A program made the position numbers and the translations under genes. A stretch of 7,841 nucleotides of DNA from Synechococcaceae cyanobacterium RL_1_2 (GTDB taxonomy: Bacteria; Cyanobacteriota; Cyanobacteriia; Cyanobacteriales; JAAUPO01): the NCBI GenBank assembly GCA_012033095.1, contig JAAUPO010000082.1:1-7841 (forward strand). Reading direction: 5' to 3'. The notes under the pieces were generated by a model. It saw nothing but the letters and a program-made list of their open reading frames with translations, ran no database searches and was not told the origin of the DNA. Positions 1-6,723 of the stretch are shown here, piece after piece. Numbering within the stretch: the first letter of the stretch is position 1; the number at the start of each line of letters is the position of its first letter.

Positions 1-80
1 TTGAATAATTACGGGAAATAAATAGAGCTGAAAGCATTCCATAGCAAGAAACAACCATCCCATACTAACTTAAATTGCCT

Positions 81-112
81 ATAAGTCCCCCAACTTGGGG
101 GATTTAGGGGGC
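81..112. repeat. GC-rich hairpin, fragment-like copy of family A element core
   Basis: TCCCCCAA (86-93) and TTGGGGGA (95-102) are perfect reverse complements, followed by ATTTAGGGGGC. The string matches the inner part of the two full family A elements at 1202-1310 and 7060-7166 (read as its reverse complement), where the same C-run, AAATTTG, G-run, ATTTAGGG order occurs. The terminal GGACTTACGCA repeats are absent here. It is either a decayed or truncated copy, or an independent dispersed repeat that the element also contains. Confidence 0.55.
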
Positions 113-282
113 GACTCCACAACATTGGATACTTTTCAAGCACGTTCTTAGGGAATTGTTCAAATATCTTCGCTGAACGCTAATCATGGGCTTAATGATC
201 GAGCTAGTTGTTAGGGTCTAGTGGTTACCTTCATGAAATATCAACATTCCCCTATGGATAAATTCTATAAATCGGTAATACT

Positions 283-309
283 TTGTTAAAATTTATACAA
301 AATTATAAG
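283..309 (+). promoter_or_regulatory. Candidate rpe promoter
   Basis: A possible -35 TTGTTA (283-288) and -10 TATAAG (304-309) are separated by 15 bases, shorter than the usual 16-18. They lie in an AT-rich tract and would give a leader of about 20 bases before the rpe ATG. Each hexamer matches its consensus only in part (4 of 6 and 5 of 6), so AT-richness alone could produce this match. Confidence 0.25.
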
Positions 310-335
310 TTTCTTAACTAACAAATATTTTGACT

Positions 336-1016
336 ATGGGTAAGCCAGTAGTAATTTCTCCGTCTATCCTCTCTGCTGACTTCAGCCGCCTTGGGGATGA
401 AATCAAAGCTGTGGATGAAGCTGGGGCTGACTGGATTCACGTTGATGTGATGGATGGTCGCTTTGTTCCTAACATCACCATCGGCCCGCTAATTGTAAAA
501 GCCATTCGTCCTTACACCCAAAAACCATTGGATGTGCATCTGATGATTGTAGAACCGGAAAAGTATGTAGAGGATTTTGCTAAAGCTGGGGCTGATATTA
601 TTTCTGTCCATGCGGAACATAATGCTTCTCCCCATCTTCACCGTACCCTTGGTCAAATTAGAGAATTAGGGAAAAAAGCCGGAGTTGTATTGAATCCTTC
701 TACTTCCTTGGATTTGATTGAATATGTGTTGGATCTTTGTGATCTAATCCTAATTATGAGCGTCAACCCTGGTTTTGGTGGTCAAAGCTTTATTCCTGAG
801 GTGGTGCCTAAAATTCGTAAATTACGCCAAATGTGTGACGATCGCGGTTTAGATCCTTGGATTGAAGTGGATGGCGGCCTCAAACCGGATAATACTTGGC
901 AAGTGCTAGAAGCTGGAGCTAACGCGATCGTAGCTGGTTCTGCGGTGTTTAATACCCCTGATTATGCAGCCGCGATCGAAGGGATCCGCAACAGCAAGCA
1001 ACCCGTAGCTGCTTAA
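336..1016 (+). CDS. rpe: Ribulose-phosphate 3-epimerase
   Basis: This enzyme interconverts ribulose 5-phosphate and xylulose 5-phosphate in the cytosol, serving the Calvin cycle and the oxidative pentose phosphate pathway. The 226-residue product has a full TIM-barrel Rpe sequence: [14 protein letters not shown] near the N-terminus, [28 protein letters not shown], the phosphate-binding [20 protein letters not shown], and [11 protein letters not shown] near the C-terminus. The catalytic acids expected in DVMDG and EVDGG and the metal-binding histidines in HVDVMD and DVHLM are present. Length is normal. I chose the ATG at 336 rather than an in-frame TTG at 330, because homologous cyanobacterial proteins begin a few residues before ISPS/APS. 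No strong Shine-Dalgarno is visible. The gene stands alone; the next gene is convergent. No frameshift is seen, unlike in its neighbours. Confidence 0.97.
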   Translation: MGKPVVISPSILSADFSRLGDEIKAVDEAGADWIHVDVMDGRFVPNITIGPLIVKAIRPYTQKPLDVHLMIVEPEKYVEDFAKAGADIISVHAEHNASPHLHRTLGQIRELGKKAGVVLNPSTSLDLIEYVLDLCDLILIMSVNPGFGGQSFIPEVVPKIRKLRQMCDDRGLDPWIEVDGGLKPDNTWQVLEAGANAIVAGSAVFNTPDYAAAIEGIRNSKQPVAA

Positions 1017-1038
1017 GTTTCCCCTGATGCTTTCGTTA

Positions 1039-1119
1039 CCATGGAATTTCATCATGGGGTTTGATGATGATTTTTCATTAAACACGAAACATCGCTAATT
1101 AGAAATTAAAATTCCATGG
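1039..1119. repeat. 11-bp inverted repeat downstream of rpe
   Basis: CCATGGAATTT (1039-1049) and AAATTCCATGG (1109-1119) are perfect reverse complements 59 bases apart, each containing the palindrome CCATGG. In RNA they could form a long-range stem enclosing the smaller hairpin at 1049-1075. It could be an rpe mRNA 3' structure or the ends of a decayed small element; no flanking target duplication is evident. Confidence 0.5.
1049..1075 (+). terminator. Weak candidate rpe terminator
   Basis: TCATCA (1049-1054) can pair with TGATGA (1065-1070), which is followed at once by five T. The stem is only six pairs and AT-rich, so it is a poor intrinsic terminator. It sits 33 bases after the rpe stop codon, inside the larger inverted repeat. 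Confidence 0.3.
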
Positions 1120-1201
1120 CAGCCATGATAATAAACATGCTCTAATCCTTCTAGTTGGAGGGTAAGGGCATTTTTATTGAAGAGTTTCAAAACTATAATT
1201 A

Positions 1202-1310
1202 GGACTTACGCAAAAATTTCGATTCTGTCCTAGCAACCATGATGTTTGGGGACAATCGTTCAAGTAATTCCCCCAAATTTGGCGGATTTAGGGTGCTGGT
1301 GCGTAAGTCC
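1202..1310. mobile_element. Family A miniature inverted-repeat element, copy 1
   Basis: A 109-bp unit bounded by perfect 11-bp terminal inverted repeats, GGACTTACGCA (1202-1212) and TGCGTAAGTCC (1300-1310). It is flanked by TA on both sides (1200-1201 and 1311-1312), consistent with the TA target duplication of IS630/Tc1-mariner-type transposition. It has no coding capacity. A second copy in opposite orientation lies at 7060-7166, about 85% identical by eye. The parent transposase is not in the window, so family assignment is an inference from the TA duplication. Confidence 0.88.
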
Positions 1311-1380
1311 TACTTCTGTGACTACCAACTTATGGGTTGAGCATTACAACAGTGAAACTCCCTAGCTAGATTTAAACCTC

Positions 1381-3808
1381 TTAAGCGATCGAGGTAGGAA
1401 CTTTAAAGTCGGTTATAACGCCATAAATTGCCCAGATTGCCATAGCCCGAAGATAATGACTCGCCCGGAAAGTACCCTTGGCGGTGATGGCTTCGGGGGT
1501 GCGGAATTGTAAACCATTGTCATAAATTTGGCGTACTACGGTTTCCGCTAATTGTAATGCCTCTTTCTTGTTTCCCGTTTGGGCGAGGAAGGCGGCTAAA
1601 CCAAAATTGATCCCCGTCCACACTTCTAAGGGGTGGGTGGCATCGGGGTTTTCGGGGGTGCCATCAGGTTTCATGCCGTTGGCAGCACCATATTTACCCC
1701 CTGCAAATTTGAGATAGCAACTATCGTAAATTTGATTTAAGGCGGATGCAGCAAACTCTTCCTCTACCACTAGGGGTAAGTTCAAGAGTTGGGCGTAAAA
1801 TTGGCCGCACAGTTGATCCGTCATTACAATTTCTGAACCACTTTCGCTGTCTAAACGATAATAGGTGCCATTCCACAGGAGGTTATGGTATTTCGATCGC
1901 GCTTGGCCAAGCCAGGTTTCATAGGTATCAATGTTGCTACGGATGCCATCGGGATCAAAGGTATCCAAGCGTTCGGGATACATACTAGGGTTAGTTTCGA
2001 GGATCTTGCCGATGGCGATCGCGGCTTCGAGGGCGGCAATCCAAAGACCGCCACAATAGGTACTAACCCCTTTAAGTTTCCAGTCATCAAAGGTTTGGTC
2101 TGGTTTTTCCCCATGCTCCGGCAGGCCATCCCCATCGGTATCAAAACTTTTGAGATAGGTGAGGGTTTCCACGATCGCGTCCCAACATTCCCACAAAAAT
2201 TCCACGTTGGGCCGAGGATTAAGAACGTAATCCCGATACACCTGCAACACAAAATCTGAACCTAAATCCCGCCATTGATTACAGTCTTGGTAACTGGTGT
2301 AATTACTTGCTTCCCAAGGATGTTCATTGGGGGCCCCTAGATCGTGGGGGTGGCTCCAAAGCGTTTACGGGGAGCCATGGAGCGATCGTAACCAATGAGA
2401 CGGGGGGTATCATCCAGGTGGAAAATGCCCCTAGCAAAGGCTTCTAACACTGCTTGGTCTAGCCTGGGCCAAAGCATCAATAGGCCAAAGGAACCGTAAA
2501 GCCGTACATCTAAACTTTCATACCAACGGTAATCTAAGCATTCCAACACCCCAAATTGCCCCACGGGATCATCTTCGGTGGCGGCCGTCCACAGGCTACC
2601 TCCATCGGTGAGTAGGTAAAGCTCATTAAATAAAGCCATTTTGAACCAATCAGGCAGATCTTCCTTGGTTAAAATGGGGTTTTGCCAATGATCAATGCGT
2701 TGCCGCCACATATCCCCATGTTTCAGGGCGGTGCGAATGATGGGCCACGCATTATTACCGGTACGGCCAAAAAAATCGGTGTACCGCCGAAAATAGGTAA
2801 CATCTTTTTTAAATTCCATCACCGGAAAATCCCAGGCGAGGATAAAGGGCACTTTTTGGTTTGCCGGCCCATGGTAAATTTAACCGCGATCGCGCCGCCA
2901 ATTTGTTCCCCAGGACTAGCGGGGGTTTCATCTTCGATATCGGGTAAAGAGCCATTCATCGCGAAATAATCCCAGAGATCTCGGCCATCCCCCGCGGGGT
3001 TCCAACGGCTATGGAAAAATACTTCCATAAATGGATTCGCCACGGTCGCGATCGCCATTTGACCTTCCCCTTCCGTCAGATCTTCATGGGGTTTGACCCG
3101 GTTAAATAAACAACCAACCCGATGGAAATCTTGAATCCATTGGTTGAAGTTACCAGTGCTGTCCCCCCACCGTGGCTGATATTCATACACCGGCGAACCA
3201 TCATCCCGCATGGAAATTTGATCGGACTTTGCGGCGTTGGTATGCCATCCCACCGTATTCTGCCAACTGAACATAATACTAATGGTTACTTCCCGATCGC
3301 TGGGGTTATGAATAACCCAATCAAAAATGGCGAGGGGATAACTGGTTTCTTGATAATTGTCCGCCACGATCGGGGAAAACTGGTCACACACATATTTAGC
3401 GGTTAAGACCCCTTCATAGCTATACCAACTTTTAGGATAGAGAGCGGAGTAAGTCCCATGGCCCGCCGGATACCATTGCCAACTACCCAAGGAGCCATCC
3501 TCTGGGGCCTCGGTGCCCATGGCATAAACTTTGGGGGTTTCCCCTTCTACTTGTTCAAATACGCTGAATTGACATCCTGGCAAATTAGCAAAAATATGTT
3601 CCCCTGCGTCTAAATGCCACAGATTAAAATCTCCCCTCGGCGATCGGCCGATACATCCCGCCCCAAAACCTCCTAAAGGCATCCCATGAAATGGCCCATC
3701 ATCTAAGTTACTTTCATAGCGAACCCGGTAGGGTTGTTCCCATCCTTCCCCGATCGTTTTCGACCAAGCGCAACTAGGAATAGTGGGTAGGGTGGGGAGT
3801 TTATGCAT
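1381..3808 (-). pseudogene. GH116 beta-glucosidase (GBA2/DUF608-like), broken by two one-base frameshifts
   Basis: The reading frame starts at the ATG at 3808-3806 and runs to about 2852, continues in another frame from 2852 to about 2344, then in a third from 2346 to the stop at 1381. Joined, the product is 809 residues with no missing segment, a normal length for bacterial GH116. The N-terminal part (about 1-320) matches the GBA2-type beta-sandwich, with MPLGGFGAGCIGRSPRGDF. The C-terminal part is the DUF608 alpha barrel. The expected nucleophile is Glu-423 in FGVLECLDYRWYESLDV. The expected acid/base is probably Asp-575 in DQTFDDW, preceded by a TDGDGLPEHG loop. The breaks fall at A5 (2853-2857, plus-strand T) and C5 (2346-2350, plus-strand G); one extra base at each restores TKKVPFILAWD and ATPHDLGAPNE. 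The nucleophile and the acid/base lie on different fragments, so no fragment alone could be active. No signal peptide is seen, so a cytosolic enzyme is likely; its substrate is unknown. Sequencing error is as likely as true inactivation. Confidence 0.9.
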
Positions 3809-3845
3809 GGAATTTGGTAGGGACAGTACATTTGAAATTTGCTGT

Positions 3846-3873
3846 TTTATATTCTAGTGGAATCGGTTGTCAG
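3846..3873 (-). promoter_or_regulatory. Candidate promoter of the GH116 gene
   Basis: On the minus strand, CTGACA (3873-3868) and TATAAA (3851-3846) each match the sigma-70 consensus at five of six positions and are 16 bases apart. Transcription would begin near 3839, leaving a leader of about 30 bases before the ATG. This is the best promoter match in the window. Confidence 0.5.
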
Positions 3874-3879
3874 TTATCA

Positions 3880-3902
3880 GATATCCCTGATCAGGGGTTA
3901 TC
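3880..3902. promoter_or_regulatory. Hairpin/palindrome next to the GH116 -35 box, possible operator
   Basis: CCCTGATCAGGG (3885-3896) is a perfect 12-bp palindrome. Pairing extends outward through GATA (3880-3883) and TATC (3899-3902) with one G-T pair and one bulged T. Its edge lies six bases upstream of the candidate -35 box of the GH116 promoter, a place where activators often bind. The function is inferred from position only. Confidence 0.4.
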
Positions 3903-3907
3903 GGAAA

Positions 3908-3944
3908 TTCAAAAATCCCTATTCAAAAATCCCTATTCAAAATC
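3908..3944. repeat. 14-bp tandem repeat
   Basis: The unit TTCAAAAATCCCTA occurs twice exactly (3908-3921, 3922-3935) and then begins a third time as TTCAAAATC (3936-3944), with one A fewer. It lies upstream of the GH116 promoter. No function is evident; replication slippage explains it. Confidence 0.8.
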
Positions 3945-3977
3945 GCGATTACAGATCAACCACAACCTAAGTCCTTG

Positions 3978-4070
3978 TCTCGCAATCCTAAATAGCTTGT
4001 GGCAATTGATTACATTGAAAGCCAAGTCTAGTAAGGATCTTCCTGTTATGACCTAGTTAGGACTGCTATA
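3978..4070. mobile_element. Family C miniature element, copy 1 (un-nested)
   Basis: About 93 bp, closely similar to the family C copy at 5962-6195 in the same orientation. The shared blocks are GCAATCCTAAATAGCTTGT, AAAGCCAAGTCTAGTAAGG and TATGACCTAGTTAG. The right end CTAGTTAGGACTGCTAT is an imperfect inverted repeat of the left end. The first four left bases (TCTC) differ from copy 2 (CATA), so this left end is decayed and no TA duplication can be seen. It is non-coding. It shows the state of the family C sequence without the family B insertion. Confidence 0.75.
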
Positions 4071-4318
4071 GCTGTAGCGATCGCAATTAATAAATTCCTA
4101 TATTTAGCCCCATTAATCCCCTAGGAGTTGATAACAGCCCCTTTTAAGGGTTTTAACTTTCCACAACCCATGGCAAAGGTGAATTTAGGCATGATCCAAC
4201 CTCAATTTATTATTTAACAATGCACTAGTTTATTTTTTCTAATGGCGGAATCGAGGGTTGGTTTAATCGTTAAAACTTATTGGCCGGGGACGCTATCCCT
4301 GGAATTACTCAAGTAAAA

Positions 4319-4348
4319 TTGAAGTACATCTTTTTGGTTTTGTATAGT
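4319..4348 (+). promoter_or_regulatory. Candidate kinase-gene promoter, possibly leaderless
   Basis: TTGAAG (4319-4324, four of six) and TATAGT (4343-4348, five of six) are 18 bases apart. A start seven bases after the -10 box would fall on the ATG at 4355, implying a leaderless or nearly leaderless transcript. No Shine-Dalgarno precedes that ATG, which fits. The hexamer evidence alone is weak. Confidence 0.3.
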
Positions 4349-4354
4349 TGTCCC

Positions 4355-5464
4355 ATGCTAGAACTTGGTAATCTTGTTAACGATCGCTACAAGCTAGAAC
4401 AACAACTTAACGACAATCCTAGTCGCCAAGCATGGCTAGCCACGGATCAACACACCCAAAGCAAAGTGGTGGTCAAGCTGTTGGCGTTGGGGGGAGCTGT
4501 GCAATGGGATGATTTAAAGCTGTTTGAGCGGGAAGCTAAAATTCTACAGAAGTTAGATTTTCCCCAAATTCCTAAATTTTTAGATTATTTCAACATTGAC
4601 GATCATACCCTCTGGTTTGGCTTAGTACAGGTCTATATCCCTGGCCAATCCTTAAAAGATAAATTGAAAGACCATGATATTTTTTCAGCGGAAGATTGCC
4701 AGCGCATTGCCCAGGAAATTCTTAAAATCCTAATTTACTTACAAGCACAAAATCCCCCCATCTTCCATCGGGATATTAAGCCCAGCAACATTATCTGGGG
4801 AGAGGACGATCGCTTATATTTGATTGATTTTGGCTCGGTACAACTCCAATCCCATGGCATTCCAGGTAAAACCTTTACGGTGGTGGGAACCTATGGTTAT
4901 ACTCCCATGGAACAATTTGGGGGACAAACTAACCGTAGTTCTGATATCTATAGCCTTGGGGCAACCCTAATTCATCTGCTAACGGGAATGCCCCCCGCCG
5001 AAATGCCCCAGGAGGATTTGAAGTTACAATTCCATCAATATTTAGGTAATTTTGTCCCCCAAAACTTTGTCCGGTGGCTGGAAAGGGCCATTGTGCCGGA
5101 TGTTAACAAACGGTTTGAAAATCCGACGTTAGCCCTCAAAGCTTTCAAGGCATCATCTCAAAATGTTCTTTCCCTGCTCGATCGTGAAGAAAACCAATCC
5201 CCATCCCGGCCTAAATTTACCTACATTCAACGGACTAATAACGTTGCCAAAATTTTCATTCCTTCCCCCCTCCAATTACAGATTATTCAACCGTTTACCC
5301 AATGGTTAAACATTACCTGGTACAGTCTGTCCCAATGGTCTTTGGGCATCTTAAAAGATAATCAAGGTAAAGTTCGTAGCGAAATTGTCACCGCGATCGC
5401 GACAGTATTGATCTTAGACGTATTTTTTTCAGGTCTTTTTTTCTCAACCTCATTTTCAGGGTGA
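4355..5464 (+). CDS. Serine/threonine protein kinase (Hanks-type), probably N-terminal part of a kinase-membrane fusion
   Basis: A 369-residue product with a eukaryotic-type kinase domain at about 1-275. Visible residues are Lys-41 in VVVKLL, the helix-C glutamate in FEREAKIL (Glu-58 or Glu-60), HRDIKPSN (Asp-140), DFG (Asp-158) and a PMEQFGG variant of the APE motif. The usual GxGxxG loop is replaced by QQLNDNPSRQAW, as I recall for a cyanobacterial subfamily, so nucleotide binding may be atypical. A linker (about 285-340) leads to a hydrophobic segment near 343-366. I chose the ATG at 4355 over an in-frame TTG at 4280 because MLELGNLVNDRY is the usual family beginning. The stop overlaps the next gene by four bases. 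In relatives the kinase continues into that sequence as one protein of about 500 residues; here the join needs one extra base, in a T7 run or the GGG before the stop. Confidence 0.88.
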   Translation: MLELGNLVNDRYKLEQQLNDNPSRQAWLATDQHTQSKVVVKLLALGGAVQWDDLKLFEREAKILQKLDFPQIPKFLDYFNIDDHTLWFGLVQVYIPGQSLKDKLKDHDIFSAEDCQRIAQEILKILIYLQAQNPPIFHRDIKPSNIIWGEDDRLYLIDFGSVQLQSHGIPGKTFTVVGTYGYTPMEQFGGQTNRSSDIYSLGATLIHLLTGMPPAEMPQEDLKLQFHQYLGNFVPQNFVRWLERAIVPDVNKRFENPTLALKAFKASSQNVLSLLDREENQSPSRPKFTYIQRTNNVAKIFIPSPLQLQIIQPFTQWLNITWYSLSQWSLGILKDNQGKVRSEIVTAIATVLILDVFFSGLFFSTSFSG

Positions 5465-5883
5465 TTGTCCTCATTTTATTTTTAATTCCCTTTTGCTTTC
5501 CCCTGTTACTGATGGGGGTGATGGTCGCCCTATTTTCTGGCAAAGATCTCAGAACCTATCTACAGACCACCACTATTGAGATGAACCGTACCCATTGTCT
5601 AATCAATCAAGATCAACGCAATTCCCATTATGTCCATGGTCGCATTAAACTATCTGACATTAGTGCTATGACCGTAAAAGCCATCAGAAGCAAAGCGGGT
5701 TCAATGCACCATGAGTTAGTAATTGAGACCGATCGCGGTTTTACCAATAGTAAAGGGCAAAAGGGAGATACCTATCGTCTAGGATCTCAATTAACCCCCC
5801 AGGATCTTAAAGCCTTGGCTCAGGAAATAGAAAATTGGATTCAGTTACAATCTCCTAAAAAAACAAACTTTCGGGACTTGTAG
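5461..5883 (+). CDS. Small membrane protein with PH-like C-terminus, probably the detached tail of the kinase
   Basis: A 140-residue product starting with GTG at 5461, overlapping the kinase stop in GTGA. Residues 2-27 form a strong hydrophobic segment (IVLILFLIPFCFPLLLMG and on). The remainder is a soluble domain ending in YRLGSQLTPQDLKALAQEIENWIQL. That ending resembles the close of the C-terminal domain I recall from cyanobacterial kinases that carry two membrane segments and a PH-like fold. Read as a separate gene, it would be translationally coupled to the kinase. Read as a fusion, one missing base splits a 509-residue protein between its two membrane segments. I favour the fusion, because the frame offset is the same as in the GH116 and glucokinase genes. 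No enzymatic motif is visible. Confidence 0.7.
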   Translation: MIVLILFLIPFCFPLLLMGVMVALFSGKDLRTYLQTTTIEMNRTHCLINQDQRNSHYVHGRIKLSDISAMTVKAIRSKAGSMHHELVIETDRGFTNSKGQKGDTYRLGSQLTPQDLKALAQEIENWIQLQSPKKTNFRDL

Positions 5884-5961
5884 CTTTAAATATTTGACGG
5901 GAAACAAGGTTAAATGCAGTATTAATATTCAACCCCTTATGTATAGTTATTTATAGACTTA

Positions 5962-6195
5962 CATAGCAATCCTAAATAGCTTGTCGCATTGAGTGCATAG
6001 AAAGCCAAGTCTAGTAAGGATCTTCATGGTATGACCAGGGAAAACGCATACTCCCCTTTTTTTTCAATAAGCAAAGTTAAACAAGCTTTTATTGAGAATA
6101 AAAATTTTAAAAAATCGCTGAAACTATTATTCTTTCGTTGAGTGAAAATTAGTATGCGTTTGCCCTAATGGTATGACCTAGTTAGAACTGCTATG
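5962..6195. mobile_element. Family C miniature element, copy 2, interrupted by family B
   Basis: The left end CATAGCAATCCTAAATAG (5962-5979) and the right end CTAGTTAGAACTGCTATG (6178-6195) are inverted repeats matching at 15 of 18 positions. TA flanks both sides (5960-5961 and 6196-6197), suggesting a TA target duplication. Removing the family B insert (6037-6167) and one copy of its 11-bp duplication leaves about 92 bp, matching copy 1 at 3978-4070. It is non-coding and lies in the same orientation as copy 1, so the two are direct repeats flanking the kinase locus. Confidence 0.82.
6037..6167. mobile_element. Family B miniature element inserted in family C, with 11-bp target duplication
   Basis: A 131-bp AT-rich unit with ends AGGGAAAACGCATACT (6037-6052) and AGTATGCGTTTGCCCT (6151-6166), inverted repeats matching at 15 of 16. 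One extra A (6167) precedes the right duplication. ATGGTATGACC occurs directly on both sides (6026-6036 and 6168-6178). The un-nested family C copy has a single TGTTATGACC at the same place. An 11-bp duplication is within the range known for IS4-type (IS231-like) elements, but no transposase is present and the parent is unknown. The inside holds a stem TCAATAA/TTATTGA and no gene. Confidence 0.9.
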
Positions 6196-6410
6196 TAACG
6201 CTGACTCAATAGCAACTTTCCGGAGTTGAGCGATAGGATTATGCTCAAATCTCTAATTGCGTTAATTGGGAGCAACCCACCAAGTCTTGATTATAAAAAT
6301 GGTGCGAAATCAACCCTTATTGACAATAATTGAGCAAACCATCGCGCAACATTTCTTTTGCAAGGCATTGGTGCACAGTTATTGTTGCAAAATATTGTTT
6401 GCCCCAAGGC

Positions 6411-6623
6411 TTAACGTTGTTGAGCTAATTCACGGATGAGGGTTAATTTATTACGGATATAGTCCATGACGATATCTGTTTGGTTTGGGTTTAAAGGTTC
6501 TTTCTCTTTAATTTTCTCTAAAATACAGTTAACCAAGCTAGTATCATCTAAAGTCAAAATCAAGTTAGACTGCATCGTTTCGACAAGAGACCAGAACTGT
6601 CGAAGCATATTTGGGGTCATCAT
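6411..6623 (-). CDS. Conserved small protein of unknown function (70 residues)
   Basis: A 70-residue, probably all-helical, acidic-to-neutral protein beginning MMTPNMLRQFWSLVE and ending IRNKLTLIRELAQQR. It has no signal peptide, membrane segment or cysteine pair. I recall small cyanobacterial proteins of the same length and pattern (FWS-x-[IV]E near the start, LV near the middle, LIR-[DE]-[IL]AQ at the end), but their function is not known to me. The start is the ATG at 6623: GAGG (6633-6630) precedes it by six bases, the clearest Shine-Dalgarno in the window, and this is preferred to an in-frame TTG at 6635. It is isolated, with non-coding DNA on both sides. That spacing and the ribosome binding site support a real gene. 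Confidence 0.7.
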   Translation of the reverse strand: MMTPNMLRQFWSLVETMQSNLILTLDDTSLVNCILEKIKEKEPLNPNQTDIVMDYIRNKLTLIRELAQQR

Positions 6624-6701
6624 AGTTTTCCTCAAAAAACTTTGAACGTTTGAAAGAAATAGGGCAAGTAAAAAATACAGAATTTTATTAGGGCCGAAAA
6701 T

Positions 6702-6723
6702 TCAGTTTGAAATCAGTTTGAAA
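6702..6723. repeat. 11-bp tandem duplication
   Basis: TCAGTTTGAAA occurs twice in perfect tandem (6702-6712, 6713-6723), about 80-100 bases upstream of the small minus-strand gene. It could be a double binding site in that gene's promoter region or a slippage product. Confidence 0.7.

Larger units (their letters stand above)
1..335. other. Leader region upstream of rpe, no gene seen
   Basis: No convincing open reading frame is visible on either strand. The stretch holds a GC-rich hairpin resembling part of the family A element (81-112) and, near its right end, an AT-rich segment that probably carries the rpe promoter. The remainder shows no recognisable structure. Confidence 0.6.
1017..1380. 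other. Convergent spacer between rpe and the GH116 gene
   Basis: No gene is visible. The spacer holds an 11-bp inverted repeat with a small inner hairpin (1039-1119), a family A miniature element (1202-1310), and about 70 bases after the element in which I see no clear terminator for the minus-strand gene. Confidence 0.6.
3809..4354. other. Divergent spacer between the GH116 gene and the kinase gene
   Basis: This 546-base spacer holds a minus-strand promoter (3846-3873), a hairpin beside it (3880-3902), a 14-bp tandem repeat (3908-3944), a family C element (3978-4070) overlapped at its outer edge by a HIP1 site (4077-4084), and a small stem CCCT/AGGG followed by TTTT (4139-4154). An 80-codon open frame across 3814-4056 is made largely of repeat sequence and is not called as a gene. 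Confidence 0.6.
5884..6410. other. Spacer between kinase tail and small minus-strand gene
   Basis: The nested family C and family B elements fill 5962-6195. The 78 bases before them and the 215 bases after them hold no supported gene. On the minus strand around 6320-6400 a short frame with LAKEMLRDGL-like residues vaguely recalls transposase or nuclease tails, but it is too short to call. Confidence 0.55.

Noticed and set aside
1746..2259. Plus-strand and alternate minus-strand open frames within the GH116 gene
   Set aside because: They are shadows of the GH116 frame, whose protein sequence is clearly family-like.
2682..3406. Plus-strand open frames of about 95 codons inside the GH116 gene
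   Set aside because: Antisense shadows of the GH116 coding sequence with no start signals.
3908..3944. CRISPR-like repeat array
   Set aside because: Repeats are only 14 bp and directly abutting, with no spacers.
3814..4056. 80-codon plus-strand open frame
   Set aside because: It crosses the 14-bp tandem repeat and a family C element, has low-complexity content, and resembles no family.
6300..6410. Minus-strand residues LAKEMLRDGL suggesting a transposase or Rpn-nuclease remnant
   Set aside because: Fewer than 30 residues, stops on both sides, and the resemblance is too weak to support a call.
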